This document shows positions 20,801 through 27,515 of a DNA stretch of 64,000 nt, one piece after another. The translations under genes were made by a program, and so were the position numbers. The stretch spans positions 2,728,001 through 2,792,000 of the forward strand of contig NZ_CP010897.2 of NCBI RefSeq assembly GCF_000934605.2, written 5' to 3'. The notes beneath the pieces were generated by a model that made no database searches, was not told where the DNA came from, and saw only the letters and a program-made list of their open reading frames with translations. This DNA is from Pandoraea vervacti. GTDB taxonomy: Bacteria > Pseudomonadota > Gammaproteobacteria > Burkholderiales > Burkholderiaceae. Position 1 is the stretch's first letter. Every line of letters starts with the position of its first letter.

Positions 20801-21392
20801 GGTCGACATTGGTGGCCTGGACGCCGTGCGCTTGCAGAGTGTGTGGGTTGCAGGGTCCGTTCGCCGCAACGCCAACATCGATGACATCAAGCGCTGCTTC
20901 GTCTACCGCACGCCTGAGGTGTATCTGCAGCAAGTGGTTGTGCCAAACCTTGTCAATCGCGCATCGATTGCGTTGCCCGCGATTTCCAACGAGACGCTGG
21001 CTCAACGTCTGGAGCGCGCGCTTCGGCCCGTGTTTGAGGGGCAGCTCAAGGATTGCCCGGTGCAGATTCGCTTCGACTACGAGTCGGGGCGAATGGTCGA
21101 TCTCGTCGATAGCGTGTTGACTCCTGGCATGCCCGACTTTCTTCCCGAGCCGGACCCGAAGATCCAGTTCGCCGGCGTAAAGGTTGGCGAGGGGGTCGGG
21201 GCATTAGGTGTGGGCGAGTTTTGCCTGGCCGCTTCACGTGCATTAGTCGACTGTTTCGCGTCGGAGCCGGTGGACGCAAGCGGGCGCCTTGTCGTCGCCG
21301 TGACCCTGCGTACGGTGGACGGGGCGGGTCAGCCGTTGCTGCGTCTTGGCCGGCTGCTCGTGCCGCTTGCCGGCGTGAGCGACAGACTGTGA
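11838..21392 (+). CDS. Giant protein of unknown function (3184 residues)
   Basis: One uninterrupted frame of 9555 bases encodes about 340 kDa, without signal peptide, lipobox or obvious transmembrane helix. I recognise no family. Residues 1-850 are beta-rich with no repeats I can define. Residues about 865-1000 alternate aromatic/hydrophobic and polar residues (FGAIHFDYPSLRFDLEGF, LKLRGFRFGDFNLAKLGFF), and about 1340-1440 are long amphipathic strands (VDLRLIRARLLIRLWVAS, IRVFGRTIKISVRLSYRTR). Such strands suit a beta-solenoid, barrel or groove. The C-terminal 1700 residues mix helical and strand segments and lack catalytic motifs I could identify. Two short in-frame tandem repeats (14187, 20064) occur. 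The gene overlaps the upstream lipoprotein gene by 7 bases and is followed after 37 bases by small membrane genes. A structural or scaffold role is an inference. Confidence 0.85.
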   Translation: MVTYLRAGQSRLYLPVDFASNLAGARIAFLARSGSALPNSIDPVAHLSQGTLCLFPMLPVGIAADFPMRAASAIDALGADDPDTIALAMFSARGELRRNEVIRTSSAGRITQAVELKLGVDRGELAGNGRWTSYITGGATFLGDGDAVVISFATPSARLGLTLGGSDGVVPLANDDRNYRLDLSGAQRGVFRFHLDVDPAACNKLGIGMRYFEPTNLPPPKANIVAHTYPLYALDGVQRFEFALDLAAPYEEEVGGAGVVLPRSMVYPPAAPLKTHLHAIHGQPVSIARAANAPHVGFRLVKSPKVLSLSTGVLAELDHALTPHGPFRVTVGTAAAFRLGLGLSNMESLHIDSANGDLLQFELGPALITGANAVAAAAGEELQAVNGQCRTAWVRYQAGRAGTRALSLDPEGMPGYVGPVTGAMQFKATRLSPPDIAFPMVGLLGLTTPAASSPAARLQVERNVLARVRREKLGGASSLPAMTWMAGDPQEARTPQGYLAERPSDGAPWSRIIFGQTARQDSGTPATHAAAFGISATTVDAKLQLATVLAGNRLFLVTRKAQLVALGFDSTLLSELVMAGWGATLGDDAIVIIKYDDRAISDIYADQRNWTAAAKFCPPPLAARATAKLEAALVSDSDYLTPLQQRLKNPNWNGVLVLDATLSTAGLPEQLAAIAPGLPGSVNVHHLGIDLSAIDPFAATNGRWPTAMFGLVNYDGSNGQWAGADNEDPVFSMRVSKLVLRVENDTVDRFECTVQLKILQMFGVAAERAANGEPKILNLVGTYEARVNEARVNEAGVRQDRYSFAASAVDGALFKLTFADPSIVASVQIDRVSLLTVLEGGVRQGRYVLDGNIDLRQIGEFDLLGVDGLAFNGFGIQFNLLPFGAIHFDYPSLRFDLEGFNRGAIKRRAGSLLNKFPLKLRGFRFGDFNLAKLGFFSLGGIKLPTDKYEPSADFQFGFDFDLDLGSLGALAKKLDRFKLQLVIGWKPHWPSGSPNLRNFFAIGFRLDLGEGAGGIDLGLEGVLRLTAEKFNLKRVSKDPAKPDEKDVFILSADDCVLQVLGQRLPKQPDQRFTLFLFCDLGQSAGAFARPGWFASFEDKNPESPVALNRLTMAQRVNVHFDELESANGAVEWLGNQLSFGRNDTDRFVKFASESGVLTYAPSREWFIAGEGTFFDIAQLALVLRDPDLYGAYIGLLNTDPKALPLMSLDLLYEKMADGVGRYVGEVLPPDFLRRFDAGAVSVSLGVIHAELYTNGGFLVDLGMPKDMDYRRSFVVQGGPFIGKGGVFIGYVPREAVPALKFDDVGHVFRAGIALRIGLGREFERGPIRAGLSVSVFGRVEGAIARFKSQSGYAIALYGEVGIIAEIEGVVDLRLIRARLLIRLWVASGIALVTGEPVRLFCEAGVQVSVEVVIGKIRVFGRTIKISVRLSYRTRLRFEWELPARVPAQGLLKAHAPRLADPPTWAPPSIGKLDVTPTPFRLRLAFDAIRAQIDGAPVGRAVPSFLWIADDGLNAGQQPFEVIGRALVGWAAMQLAPDAASANQIVFCNSELDASALGFVKLRAQLQSLGDIDPDLLQTLFASVFSGSRLDMVSDGASVEAYAFPAPPGLVLDVGGTSVDLDTLGALNDSEVSNLVDHLDNQFAEIERRPARLLAASGKPLSLTTRLFREWCQLLALTVVEAMESAFDPHTSKATHLSLGELWNSIERHWPDIAGRTGRLFYSGVRALGASGYAPLLEQAGWFLDVAPKGMSDVRIVGTGASTWLIPDQARLPLDGERIALFGTLLPRIDAQTDLHVPSIRWLPRAFVQGPHVRVADREDSPTRSLLVELSADLRAQLDHPASPEFPAELLFFARQSATVDQSEIVEQPLATPLRTLVFDMAIERVPVQNGPASAMQDRSVDAVKYLPDCFQVAGTSELERRGLDALLSGDATALTQRLNGSTLRIGWKATDASGNTTFVRPDLIAEDVSLARATVSVERRPFPDRQGLALAAPSDDESFYATLANTDRLRFLSILQRAASVNSGGTYLILPASVALALSKRFEALTQIQLTFFLQYAPGASLPHAAINAVSIENAADIATVAAPAAKPRVVVAKLADAAAATQLAPRLPGLVEAVALRPPGTEMVRVWRSPPDAQESTVLEQRMSAHLGSQFDMLEFQVEDDAGRVLIKFDESLPLGSERAVPSDGPEQLKSWLAEEATRAGYAASSLRYDLLLPLARLAEAAGKGIGPYAGVGRNFVVKLGWRDIYGNRLGAWGKPEIVRLTYHDPLTALDAWPGICATYQPGAAGTNSLEMTFAPDNAYAPGQSASQLATTGLRRVADQLGGPGVDVTVASGLGAVANAKLPVADLASYLRGVAAYLDGAGKLPGPFTYVVHIPKLGDQPYNPLNVTLTVTRDSALVANDAAPGVQQIACQMKSTLNDQSFAAAFQNAFTPKGSAALVWAAVGTTDDGRTGWWSVDARVIPTRSADKARCFAPRPLALSPMSVEVTAPLLDPSGVFAKLDERNVTIRAHDRDSDEMLSLFLTKIDEFLSPLNAPMTARVPASSALGRPFDRVAKAKLTLLGRLADASDSLLMGEHVVGLRERDDDPLARGEALTMLREACAADLQRYGSVGSVLVQSLGSAMPSGWFADGSSPKLYGQVTFGNAAGTLKGFRALTRGIDLHNGRMDLAMAILPDSPDAKVVLSAAGPVSYRITHVERVVEGGGAPGKLATSRWLSIVPVKNGADANRPSLPVVDIARAGHTGDTGDTGDTLEAPTPTRSNPKPPVLWAPTVAYSGGATSTSYQEAVAMARRWRYGFDLQAEFRRNDQFCARMIYNAPLGAQAIATQTPAQPVFPGLLERLVGFEARIAPYWPVIAAESARRVARAGTAADQSRFNNACERFAEAVECVLSAFRTTKNLRASTDLLEDRFIIKDTATATGRKTEFSYHDHLQDDNPPPTPHAGDGKLDVQIFQMLSDQPQKGVKTTLGPLSAAFEFNHTESGPIRRRVDIGGLDAVRLQSVWVAGSVRRNANIDDIKRCFVYRTPEVYLQQVVVPNLVNRASIALPAISNETLAQRLERALRPVFEGQLKDCPVQIRFDYESGRMVDLVDSVLTPGMPDFLPEPDPKIQFAGVKVGEGVGALGVGEFCLAASRALVDCFASEPVDASGRLVVAVTLRTVDGAGQPLLRLGRLLVPLAGVSDRL
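14187..14228 (+). repeat. 15-bp in-frame tandem repeat (about 2.8 copies) in the giant gene
   Basis: The unit GAAGCGCGCGTCAAC occurs at 14187-14201 and 14202-14216, followed by a diverged partial copy, GAGGCGGGCGTG. It encodes EARVNEARVNEAGV. The unit length is a multiple of three, so slippage would change length without breaking the frame. Confidence 0.85.
20064..20090 (+). repeat. 9-bp in-frame tandem repeat (three copies) in the giant gene
   Basis: ACAGGCGAT is present twice exactly (20064-20081) and once diverged (ACCGGTGAC, 20082-20090), encoding TGDTGDTGD. It sits in a low-complexity linker before a Pro-rich segment (LEAPTPTRSNPKPP). Confidence 0.85.
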
Positions 21393-21429
21393 TGGCAACG
21401 CATCGTACTGACGCCTTCTGGACAACGAC

Positions 21430-21687
21430 ATGTTGACGCTTTGTGGCGCGTGGCTGTGGGGAGGCGTATTCGGTTGGTTGACCTCCGGCGTGCTGGTCAA
21501 TGCGACGAACACGTTCTCCCGGCTATGGACATCGGTTGCCATCGTGGGCGCGTTGGGCACGGCAACGGCATATGTGGGAGCATTCGGCGGGATTGCGACA
21601 GCTGCCGGGGTTGGCATTGGCTTGGCGGGGCACAGGACTTGGCAGGCGTGGATTATCGATAAGTGCACAGGGAGAGAGCATGGATAA
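21430..21687 (+). CDS. Small glycine-rich two-helix membrane protein
   Basis: 85 residues with two hydrophobic stretches, roughly residues 4-24 (GAWLWGGVFGWLTSGVLV) and 33-66 (VAIVGALGTATAYVGAFGG onward), the second rich in Gly/Ala, and a charged C-terminus ending in REHG. No strong ribosome-binding site precedes it, so it may rely on coupling to the giant gene 37 bases upstream. Its last eight bases overlap the next gene's start. Size and layout resemble holins or small pore/accessory proteins, but that is similarity of form only. Confidence 0.65.
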   Translation: MLTLCGAWLWGGVFGWLTSGVLVNATNTFSRLWTSVAIVGALGTATAYVGAFGGIATAAGVGIGLAGHRTWQAWIIDKCTGREHG

Positions 21688-22585
21688 GGTCGGCAGTTTG
21701 GCGCTACTGGGAGCCGGCGGTTTCGGCGCGATCATCGGATGGTTCGTCTATTACGTGAATCGGTATCGCAAAAGCGAAATTCAGCTTGGCGATATCGTCA
21801 CCCTGATCGGTGCCATTGGCGGGGCCGCGGTGATATCCCTCTTCGATCCAAAGACTGAACTCTTTGGTGCGTACGGCATTGGACTTTTCATCGGATTCTT
21901 CGGCTACTTTCTGCTTCTGAATGCGCTCGTGGCGCGTTCGCCGAATTTCAATGTGGACTTCTTTCTGGACGGACGGAGAAAGAAGCTGGCGGACGACGAG
22001 TACCTCCCCGGCGCGAACGAACCAGGCGGCAATCAGCATCCGATGGCACTCCCCGGCACTGCGGATCGACAAACGGTCGTCGTCATTCCGCCAAACGCCA
22101 TCCAGTTGTCAGGTCTTCGCACGCCTGAGCTCGAAGGCGTTGCCGATATGCTGGCGCCCAACGTCACGAATATATGCAAGCAAGTGTGGGCGGCTAACAA
22201 GAGTGACTGCAATGCATTTGTTCGCGCGGTTGCCAGTCAATGCGGTGTGACGCTGACGGGAGACGCCAACAACATCATCCTGCAGATTCAAAAAGGCGGG
22301 TGGGAAAAGCTCGACGGCGGTGTCGCTGCGTCAAATGCCGCTGCGGCGGGGAAACTGGTCATTGGCGGCGTTAGCTCGAAGGATCTGGGCGACGGTCACG
22401 GGCACGTCGTCATCGTCGTGCCCGTGCCACCCAATGGCAAACTCGCGTATGACAAGTATCCGTATGCGTATTGGGGAAGCCTGAACGAAGCGATTCGCGA
22501 TAATGGCGGAAAGGGAGTAACGCTGAATTACTCTTTCGATAGTGTCGCGCGAGACAAGGTGATTTACGCGGCTTATAAGCTGTAG
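21680..22585 (+). CDS. Membrane-anchored papain-like (CHAP/NlpC-like) Cys/His protein
   Basis: 301 residues from the ATG at 21680, preceded by GGGAGAGAG; earlier in-frame starts lie inside the previous gene. Three hydrophobic segments lie near residues 5-26, 37-55 and 61-83. A linker follows, then a C-terminal domain with the pattern SDCNAFVRAVASQCGV (Cys177), GHGHVVIVV (His242) and YPYAYWGSL. Cys at a helix start followed by His on a strand is the arrangement of CHAP/NlpC-P60 amidases and other papain-fold peptidases. Peptidoglycan or protein hydrolysis is therefore possible, with topology undetermined. It is the last gene of the overlapping cassette begun at 10552. The third catalytic residue is not certain. 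Confidence 0.7.
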   Translation: MDKVGSLALLGAGGFGAIIGWFVYYVNRYRKSEIQLGDIVTLIGAIGGAAVISLFDPKTELFGAYGIGLFIGFFGYFLLLNALVARSPNFNVDFFLDGRRKKLADDEYLPGANEPGGNQHPMALPGTADRQTVVVIPPNAIQLSGLRTPELEGVADMLAPNVTNICKQVWAANKSDCNAFVRAVASQCGVTLTGDANNIILQIQKGGWEKLDGGVAASNAAAAGKLVIGGVSSKDLGDGHGHVVIVVPVPPNGKLAYDKYPYAYWGSLNEAIRDNGGKGVTLNYSFDSVARDKVIYAAYKL

Positions 22586-22623
22586 CCAATGCAGAATTTC
22601 GGGATATTGAGGAAAAGACGTGA

Positions 22624-23790
22624 ATGCGCAATATCCGTGAGGCCCGCGTCAGCACCCTGATCCGTCGACGGGGGCGGCAGGCCATGCGTGCCGTCCGTAC
22701 GCGCGCGGCACGCGTTGTGATGGCGATGCTCCTTGGCGGCGCCGTTACCTTGCCTGCGGCCGCGCAAAGCGCACCGTCGACGACCGAGTCCGGATTCGGC
22801 ATTCAGGCAGCGACGCAAGCGGAAGTCGTCGACGACTACGCCGCGACGCAGTATCCGATCGTGCTTGTGCACGGGTTGACGGGTTCCGATCGACTCGGCA
22901 ACGTTATCGATTACTGGTACGGCATTCCCTCCGACCTCGAGCGACACGGCGCCACCGTGTATGTCGCCAATGTTCGGGCGTTCCAGTCCGATGACGGCCC
23001 GCACGGTCGCGGCGAGCAGTTGCTCGCCTACGTCAAGCGAGTGCTGGCCGTCACGGGAGCGACGAAGGTCAACCTGATCGGGCACAGCCAGGGCGGGCTG
23101 ACCGCGCGATATGTCGCCGCCGTGGCGCCTCAACTGGTGGCATCCGTCACCACCGTCGGTACACCCCATCGCGGCGCGGAGTATGCCGATTTCGTGCAAA
23201 GTGCGCTTGCCATCGATCCCACCGGTGCGTCGCTCGCGATTGTCGGCCAGATCGCCAATCTGTTCGGTTTCTTGTCGAACACCGCCCACGACCCGCGTCA
23301 GGATGCGGTTCGCGCGCTGGCCACGCTGACGACAGCACAGGCCGCGCGCTTCAACGAGCGCTATCCGAGCGCGGGACTGTCGGCCCCCGGGACCTGCCTG
23401 CCCGGCGCACCCAGCGAAGACGTCGACGGTTTCACGCACCTGCTGTACTCATGGACGGGTTCCGCAATCCAGGAAAACGGAAGCCTCGGCGATTGGATAC
23501 TTGCCAAAGACACGAGCGTGAAGCCGATCGTCGACCCGGCGCTGTATCTCGACCCGACCACGCTTGCGATGCAGCAAACCGGGGTCGTGACGCTCAACCG
23601 AGGGGGCGGCGCCAACGACGGTCTGGTGTCCGTTTGCAGCGCGATGTTCGGTCAGGTCATCAGTACCGCCTATCACTGGAATCACATTGACGAGATCAAT
23701 CAGATGATGGGCGTGCTCGGCGCCTACGCAGAGGATCCCGTGGCGGCGTTTCGCACTCACGCCAATCGCCTCAAAAGGAGTGGGCTGTGA
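22624..23790 (+). CDS. lipA: Secreted triacylglycerol lipase (family I, foldase-dependent)
   Basis: 388 residues; the start at 22624 follows GAGGAAAAG, and the signal peptide runs from about MRAVRTRAARVVMAMLLGGA to PAAAQS. An alpha/beta-hydrolase core shows the oxyanion-loop motif VLVHGLTGSDRLG, nucleophile elbow GHSQGG (Ser155), Asp332 in NDGLVSVC and His354 in NHIDEINQ, with Asp356 matching a calcium ligand of Burkholderia lipases. Cys258 and Cys338 are spaced like their single disulfide. It hydrolyses long-chain triglycerides after Sec and type II export, and needs the steric foldase encoded next, whose GTG start overlaps this stop. Gene order lipase-foldase is standard for the family. Confidence 0.93.
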   Translation: MRNIREARVSTLIRRRGRQAMRAVRTRAARVVMAMLLGGAVTLPAAAQSAPSTTESGFGIQAATQAEVVDDYAATQYPIVLVHGLTGSDRLGNVIDYWYGIPSDLERHGATVYVANVRAFQSDDGPHGRGEQLLAYVKRVLAVTGATKVNLIGHSQGGLTARYVAAVAPQLVASVTTVGTPHRGAEYADFVQSALAIDPTGASLAIVGQIANLFGFLSNTAHDPRQDAVRALATLTTAQAARFNERYPSAGLSAPGTCLPGAPSEDVDGFTHLLYSWTGSAIQENGSLGDWILAKDTSVKPIVDPALYLDPTTLAMQQTGVVTLNRGGGANDGLVSVCSAMFGQVISTAYHWNHIDEINQMMGVLGAYAEDPVAAFRTHANRLKRSGL

Positions 23791-24773
23791 CAGCACCCGG
23801 ACGAAAATCAGGGCAACGACGCGGGTCGGGAAGACAGTGGGCCCGATGCAAAACGCCCCTGCTGGGCTTGGGTTTGACGTGTCTCGTCATGCTCGGCGGC
23901 TGCATTGCCCTTCCGTCGACGGCGCCCAACGGCGTCGAGGCCGACGCACCGCAGCGGCCGACGCCGTCGTCGCTGGTCGGTACCGCGGCGCCCCGCTTGC
24001 CCGTCGACACGAGCGGTCACCTCGCGCGGGTACGCTCGGTTCGGGACTTCTTCGATTACTGCTTGTTGGCCGAGATCGATTTCACGTCGGAAGGGCTCGA
24101 TGACTTCATCGGTCGCCAGATCGCGCTGCAGGTCGCTGGCATGCCCGCGCAGGCGGAGGCGCTCGATGTGTGGCGACGTTATCGTGCTTACGATCTGGGC
24201 ATTCGCAGCATCGAAGGACAGCGCGCGACCGAGCGCCGGTTCGATTCGGCGCAGCTCGCGCGCCTTCTGGTGCAGCGCAGAGCCATCGCGCGTCAGACAT
24301 TGGGGGGATGGGCCGACATCTTCTTTGCGGATGATTTTGCGCGCGTGGAGCATGACATCGCGCAACTGCGAGCCCAACGCGACGCTTCGACAACCGACGT
24401 GCCATTGGCGAATGTCGATACCTTGCGCCAGGACGATCGGCACGCTCCCCGGCAGCGGCGCGAAGCGAACGGCGAGTTGATGGCGATGATCGAGACGCTG
24501 CAGGCGGACGGCAGTTCACCGGAGCAGATGCGCCAGGCCTTGCAGTCGAAGATGGGGGAAGCGGCCTTGGCGCGCGTACTGATTTTCGAGGCCGAGGAGA
24601 CGGCATGGCAGATCAGGTACCGGGACTATTCAGTGCAGCGCAGGGCGATTGAGGCGTCCTCCCTGCCGAACGATCAAAAGATGGAGCAGATCTCCGCGCT
24701 GCGTCGACGCACGTTCACCGGACCAGGCGAAATCGCGCGAGCCGTGTCATTCGACGCCTACGCCAGCCCTTGA
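23787..24773 (+). CDS. lifO: Lipase-specific foldase (lipase modulator)
   Basis: 328 residues from a GTG overlapping the lipase stop (GTGA), with AAAGGAG 8 bases upstream. One N-terminal hydrophobic segment (LLGLGLTCLVMLGGCIAL) anchors it in the inner membrane, followed by an Ala/Pro-rich variable linker. The family signature RxxFDY is present as VRDFFDYCLLAEIDF. The rest is a long charged helical periplasmic domain (ALDVWRRYRAYDL to the end) that wraps the lipase. A Cys follows LGG near residue 35, but the residues around it read as a helix rather than a clear lipobox. It acts as a steric chaperone for LipA in the periplasm. Confidence 0.92.
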   Translation: MTAPGRKSGQRRGSGRQWARCKTPLLGLGLTCLVMLGGCIALPSTAPNGVEADAPQRPTPSSLVGTAAPRLPVDTSGHLARVRSVRDFFDYCLLAEIDFTSEGLDDFIGRQIALQVAGMPAQAEALDVWRRYRAYDLGIRSIEGQRATERRFDSAQLARLLVQRRAIARQTLGGWADIFFADDFARVEHDIAQLRAQRDASTTDVPLANVDTLRQDDRHAPRQRREANGELMAMIETLQADGSSPEQMRQALQSKMGEAALARVLIFEAEETAWQIRYRDYSVQRRAIEASSLPNDQKMEQISALRRRTFTGPGEIARAVSFDAYASP

Positions 24774-24963
24774 TGCTCAAGGCGGCCCCCCTTGCCGTTG
24801 ATCGAGACGCCGGCCATACCGGCCTATCGCTGACCGACCGCGCGGCCTCCGCCTTTGCAGCGCACTTCTCCCTCAAGTGAAGGATATCGACCGTCCCCTG
24901 CCTTCTGTATCCTCCCGAACAAACCGTCGAACAAAAGTCAAACAAATGGCTAGGGAGAAGATC

Positions 24964-26397
24964 GTGAATCACGGGCGACATGTCAGACGCAGCACGCTGG
25001 TCTGGTTCAGTATTGCCAGCGCGTTCGGCTTGCTGGGCGGCAATCAGGCGCACGCCGAAGGCTGGGTGACTGTCACCAACCAGAATTGCAAGGTCTGGTC
25101 GAACGACCCGGACAACACCGGTATTACGTGGACCGCAACGTGGACCGGCGCCTGCAAGAACGGTTTTGCCGATGGGCCGGGCGTCGAAGAGTGGTTCAAG
25201 AATGGCGTTTTCGACCAGCGTTTGAACGGGGAACTGAGCCACGGCAAACGCTCGGGCGTCGGGACATACACATGGGCCAGCGGCAATCGCTACGAAGGCC
25301 CGTTCGTCAACGACGAGCGCACGGGCAAGGGCAAATTCTCCTGGGCCAGCGGTGCGACCTACGAGGGTGATTTCGTCGCGGGCAAGCGCACCGGCAGGGG
25401 CATTTACGTCTGGCCCAACGGGGACCGGTACGAAGGCGATTTCGTCAACGACGAGCGCACCGGAAAGGGAAAATTACGCTGGGTTAGCGGCACGACCTAC
25501 GAGGGTGATTTCATTGCGGGCAAACTGACTGGCAAGGGCATTTACGTCTGGCCCGACGGGAATCGGTACGAGGGCGACATGGTCGACGCAAAGCGCGAAG
25601 GCCAGGGCTATCTGCTCGAAGCCAACGGCAACAGTTACCGCGGCCAGTGGGCCGACAACATGGTCGATGGTCCCGGTGCCGTCACGTTTGCGGGCGACGG
25701 CTCCGTGCGCGCCGGTCAGTTCGTCAAGGGCAAGATATTCGACGGCACCGATACCCGCGCCGACGGGACACTCATCGCCACCTATTCCGGCGGCGTGCGG
25801 ACAAGCGCCACGGATTCGTCCGACGACGGCCCCGGCGTGCTCTCGTTCGTCGCAGGGTTGTTGGGCGCGGCGGCGCAAGGCGTTGCCAGCGGAGGCGGAC
25901 GCAACGCCGCCCAGTTCCAGGCCGTCGCCACGGCATTGCAGGCGACTTCGGGAGCCTCGTCTTCACCTTCACCTTCACCGTCAGCTTTGCCCGTGCCGGC
26001 ATCCCCTTCAGCCAACTACAACGCCGGCACCGGCGGCAATGTCGCCAGCGCGGGACGCAAGACGATTGCGCCGCTCACCGGTTGCATCGAGCAAGTTCGG
26101 ATTCCCCGGGGAGCCAAGGGGCATGGTGGGTGGTACGACGTTGAAACCGGTATCAAGAACACTTGTGGGTACGCGGTGATTGTCGCCTGGTGTGTCACCG
26201 GGGACAAAGGGCCGGGAGATACGGCGCGGTGCGAAACGAACTACTCCGGCTTCTATGGCCTGTCTCCGGGAGAGCAACATTCTTTGGGCTCAGACCGCTT
26301 CGGCACATTGCAAACGCTGATCTGCAAAGACCCGGCGCGCCCGCTGGACATTACGTGGAGCGGCACTCGCTTTACGGGACATTGCGTGCTTATTTGA
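24964..26397 (+). CDS. Exported MORN-repeat protein
   Basis: 477 residues from the GTG at 24964, which has GGGAG six bases upstream; ATGs at 24946 and 24877 are in frame but less well placed. A signal peptide ends at GGNQAHA. After a Cys-containing segment, residues about 75-245 carry about seven MORN-type units of 23 residues (YEGPFVNDERTGKGKFSW, YEGDFVAGKRTGRGIYVWPN and so on). A Ser/Pro linker encoded by a TTCACC hexamer repeat (25962-25979) leads to a Cys-rich C-terminal domain (GCIEQVRIPRGAKGHGGWYD to GHCVLI) of unknown fold. MORN repeats usually bind membranes or proteins; export to the periplasm or outside is inferred. Linkage to the lipase operon is uncertain (190-base gap). Confidence 0.82.
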   Translation: MNHGRHVRRSTLVWFSIASAFGLLGGNQAHAEGWVTVTNQNCKVWSNDPDNTGITWTATWTGACKNGFADGPGVEEWFKNGVFDQRLNGELSHGKRSGVGTYTWASGNRYEGPFVNDERTGKGKFSWASGATYEGDFVAGKRTGRGIYVWPNGDRYEGDFVNDERTGKGKLRWVSGTTYEGDFIAGKLTGKGIYVWPDGNRYEGDMVDAKREGQGYLLEANGNSYRGQWADNMVDGPGAVTFAGDGSVRAGQFVKGKIFDGTDTRADGTLIATYSGGVRTSATDSSDDGPGVLSFVAGLLGAAAQGVASGGGRNAAQFQAVATALQATSGASSSPSPSPSALPVPASPSANYNAGTGGNVASAGRKTIAPLTGCIEQVRIPRGAKGHGGWYDVETGIKNTCGYAVIVAWCVTGDKGPGDTARCETNYSGFYGLSPGEQHSLGSDRFGTLQTLICKDPARPLDITWSGTRFTGHCVLI

Positions 26398-26519
26398 GGT
26401 GCGTTACGGTGCTGAGCATGCCGGTCTGGCGTTTCGCCTGTCCGGTCCGCAACGAACGTCGCAAGCGGATCGGCCTGGGCGTTTCGTGAACCACGTCTGC
26501 GGATAACGCGCAGCCCGCT

Positions 26520-27419
26520 TCACCTCAGCGCTTCCGCCACCAGCTTGCGAAACCAGCGATGCCCCGGATCGTTATGAAATCGCGGATGCCAGAATTGCCG
26601 CACCGTCAGATCCGGCAGTGAGATCGGCAATGCGAACACATCGACGTTGGCCAACTTGCCGAACAGATCGGCCAACTCGTTCGGAATGACCGCCACAAAG
26701 TCGGAATTCGCCACGAGCCCGGGCACGGCGAGCAAGTACGGCACTTCCACCCCCACGTTCAGGCGCGTGCCGCGCTTGCGCAACTCCCCTGCAAGCAACT
26801 CGTTTGTCATCGCCAGCGTTGCGGCGACCACGTGTCGCGTCTTCATGAACGTCTCGGCGTCCATCGGCGCCCCGCCTGCCCGCCTGCGCGGCACCCTGCG
26901 ACGAATCCCCACCAGTGAACGGGTGAACAGCCGCTGCTGGTGCAAATGCTCGCCCATCCGGTCGAGATACCCGATCGCGAGATCGGCCTCGCCGTCCTGC
27001 AATGTCGTGCCCAATTCGCTCGCGGGTACCTGAATAGGTCGCAGCGTTGCCATGGGCGCCTGTTCGGCAAGCGCTGCCAGTAATCGCGGCAGCAGCACGA
27101 TCATGCCCATGTCGCTCAGGCAGACGGAGAACGTGCGACGTGTCTGCGTCGGCTCGAATGCCTGCGCGCCCAGTACGTCTTGCCGAATCAACAGTAGCGC
27201 ACGCGCGACGCCTTCCGCCACGCGCTCACCCGTGGGCGTCGGCGCCATGACCGCCCCGGCGCGCACGAACAGATCGTCGCCGAAGCGGGTGCGTAACCGT
27301 CCCAGCGCATGGCTGACCGCCGGTTGCGTCAGCCCGAGCCGTTGCGCCGCGCGCGAGACGCTGCGCTCCGTCATCAACGCGTCCACGACGTAAAGAAAAT
27401 TCAGATCGGGATATTCCAT
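26520..27419 (-). CDS. LysR-family transcriptional regulator
   Basis: 299 residues from the ATG at 27419, with GAGGAGG upstream. An N-terminal winged helix-turn-helix (LNFLYVVDALMTERSVSRAA then LTQPAVSHALGRLR) is followed by a periplasmic-binding-like effector domain. The wording resembles NodD/NahR-type regulators of aromatic catabolism (LNLLxVxDALxxERSVxRAA). It is divergent from the FAD-hydroxylase operon at 27626, with a perfect inverted repeat in between, so it probably activates that operon in response to its substrate or an intermediate. Effector unknown. Confidence 0.9.
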   Translation of the reverse strand: MEYPDLNFLYVVDALMTERSVSRAAQRLGLTQPAVSHALGRLRTRFGDDLFVRAGAVMAPTPTGERVAEGVARALLLIRQDVLGAQAFEPTQTRRTFSVCLSDMGMIVLLPRLLAALAEQAPMATLRPIQVPASELGTTLQDGEADLAIGYLDRMGEHLHQQRLFTRSLVGIRRRVPRRRAGGAPMDAETFMKTRHVVAATLAMTNELLAGELRKRGTRLNVGVEVPYLLAVPGLVANSDFVAVIPNELADLFGKLANVDVFALPISLPDLTVRQFWHPRFHNDPGHRWFRKLVAEALR

Positions 27420-27515
27420 GTCTGCCTCCTCAGGGCGTCTGGGCGCCGTTGCGCCCGGGGCGTGCCCCCACGCCCATTCACACGCCACTATGCTGTCCGA
27501 GAGTATGCATTCGAT

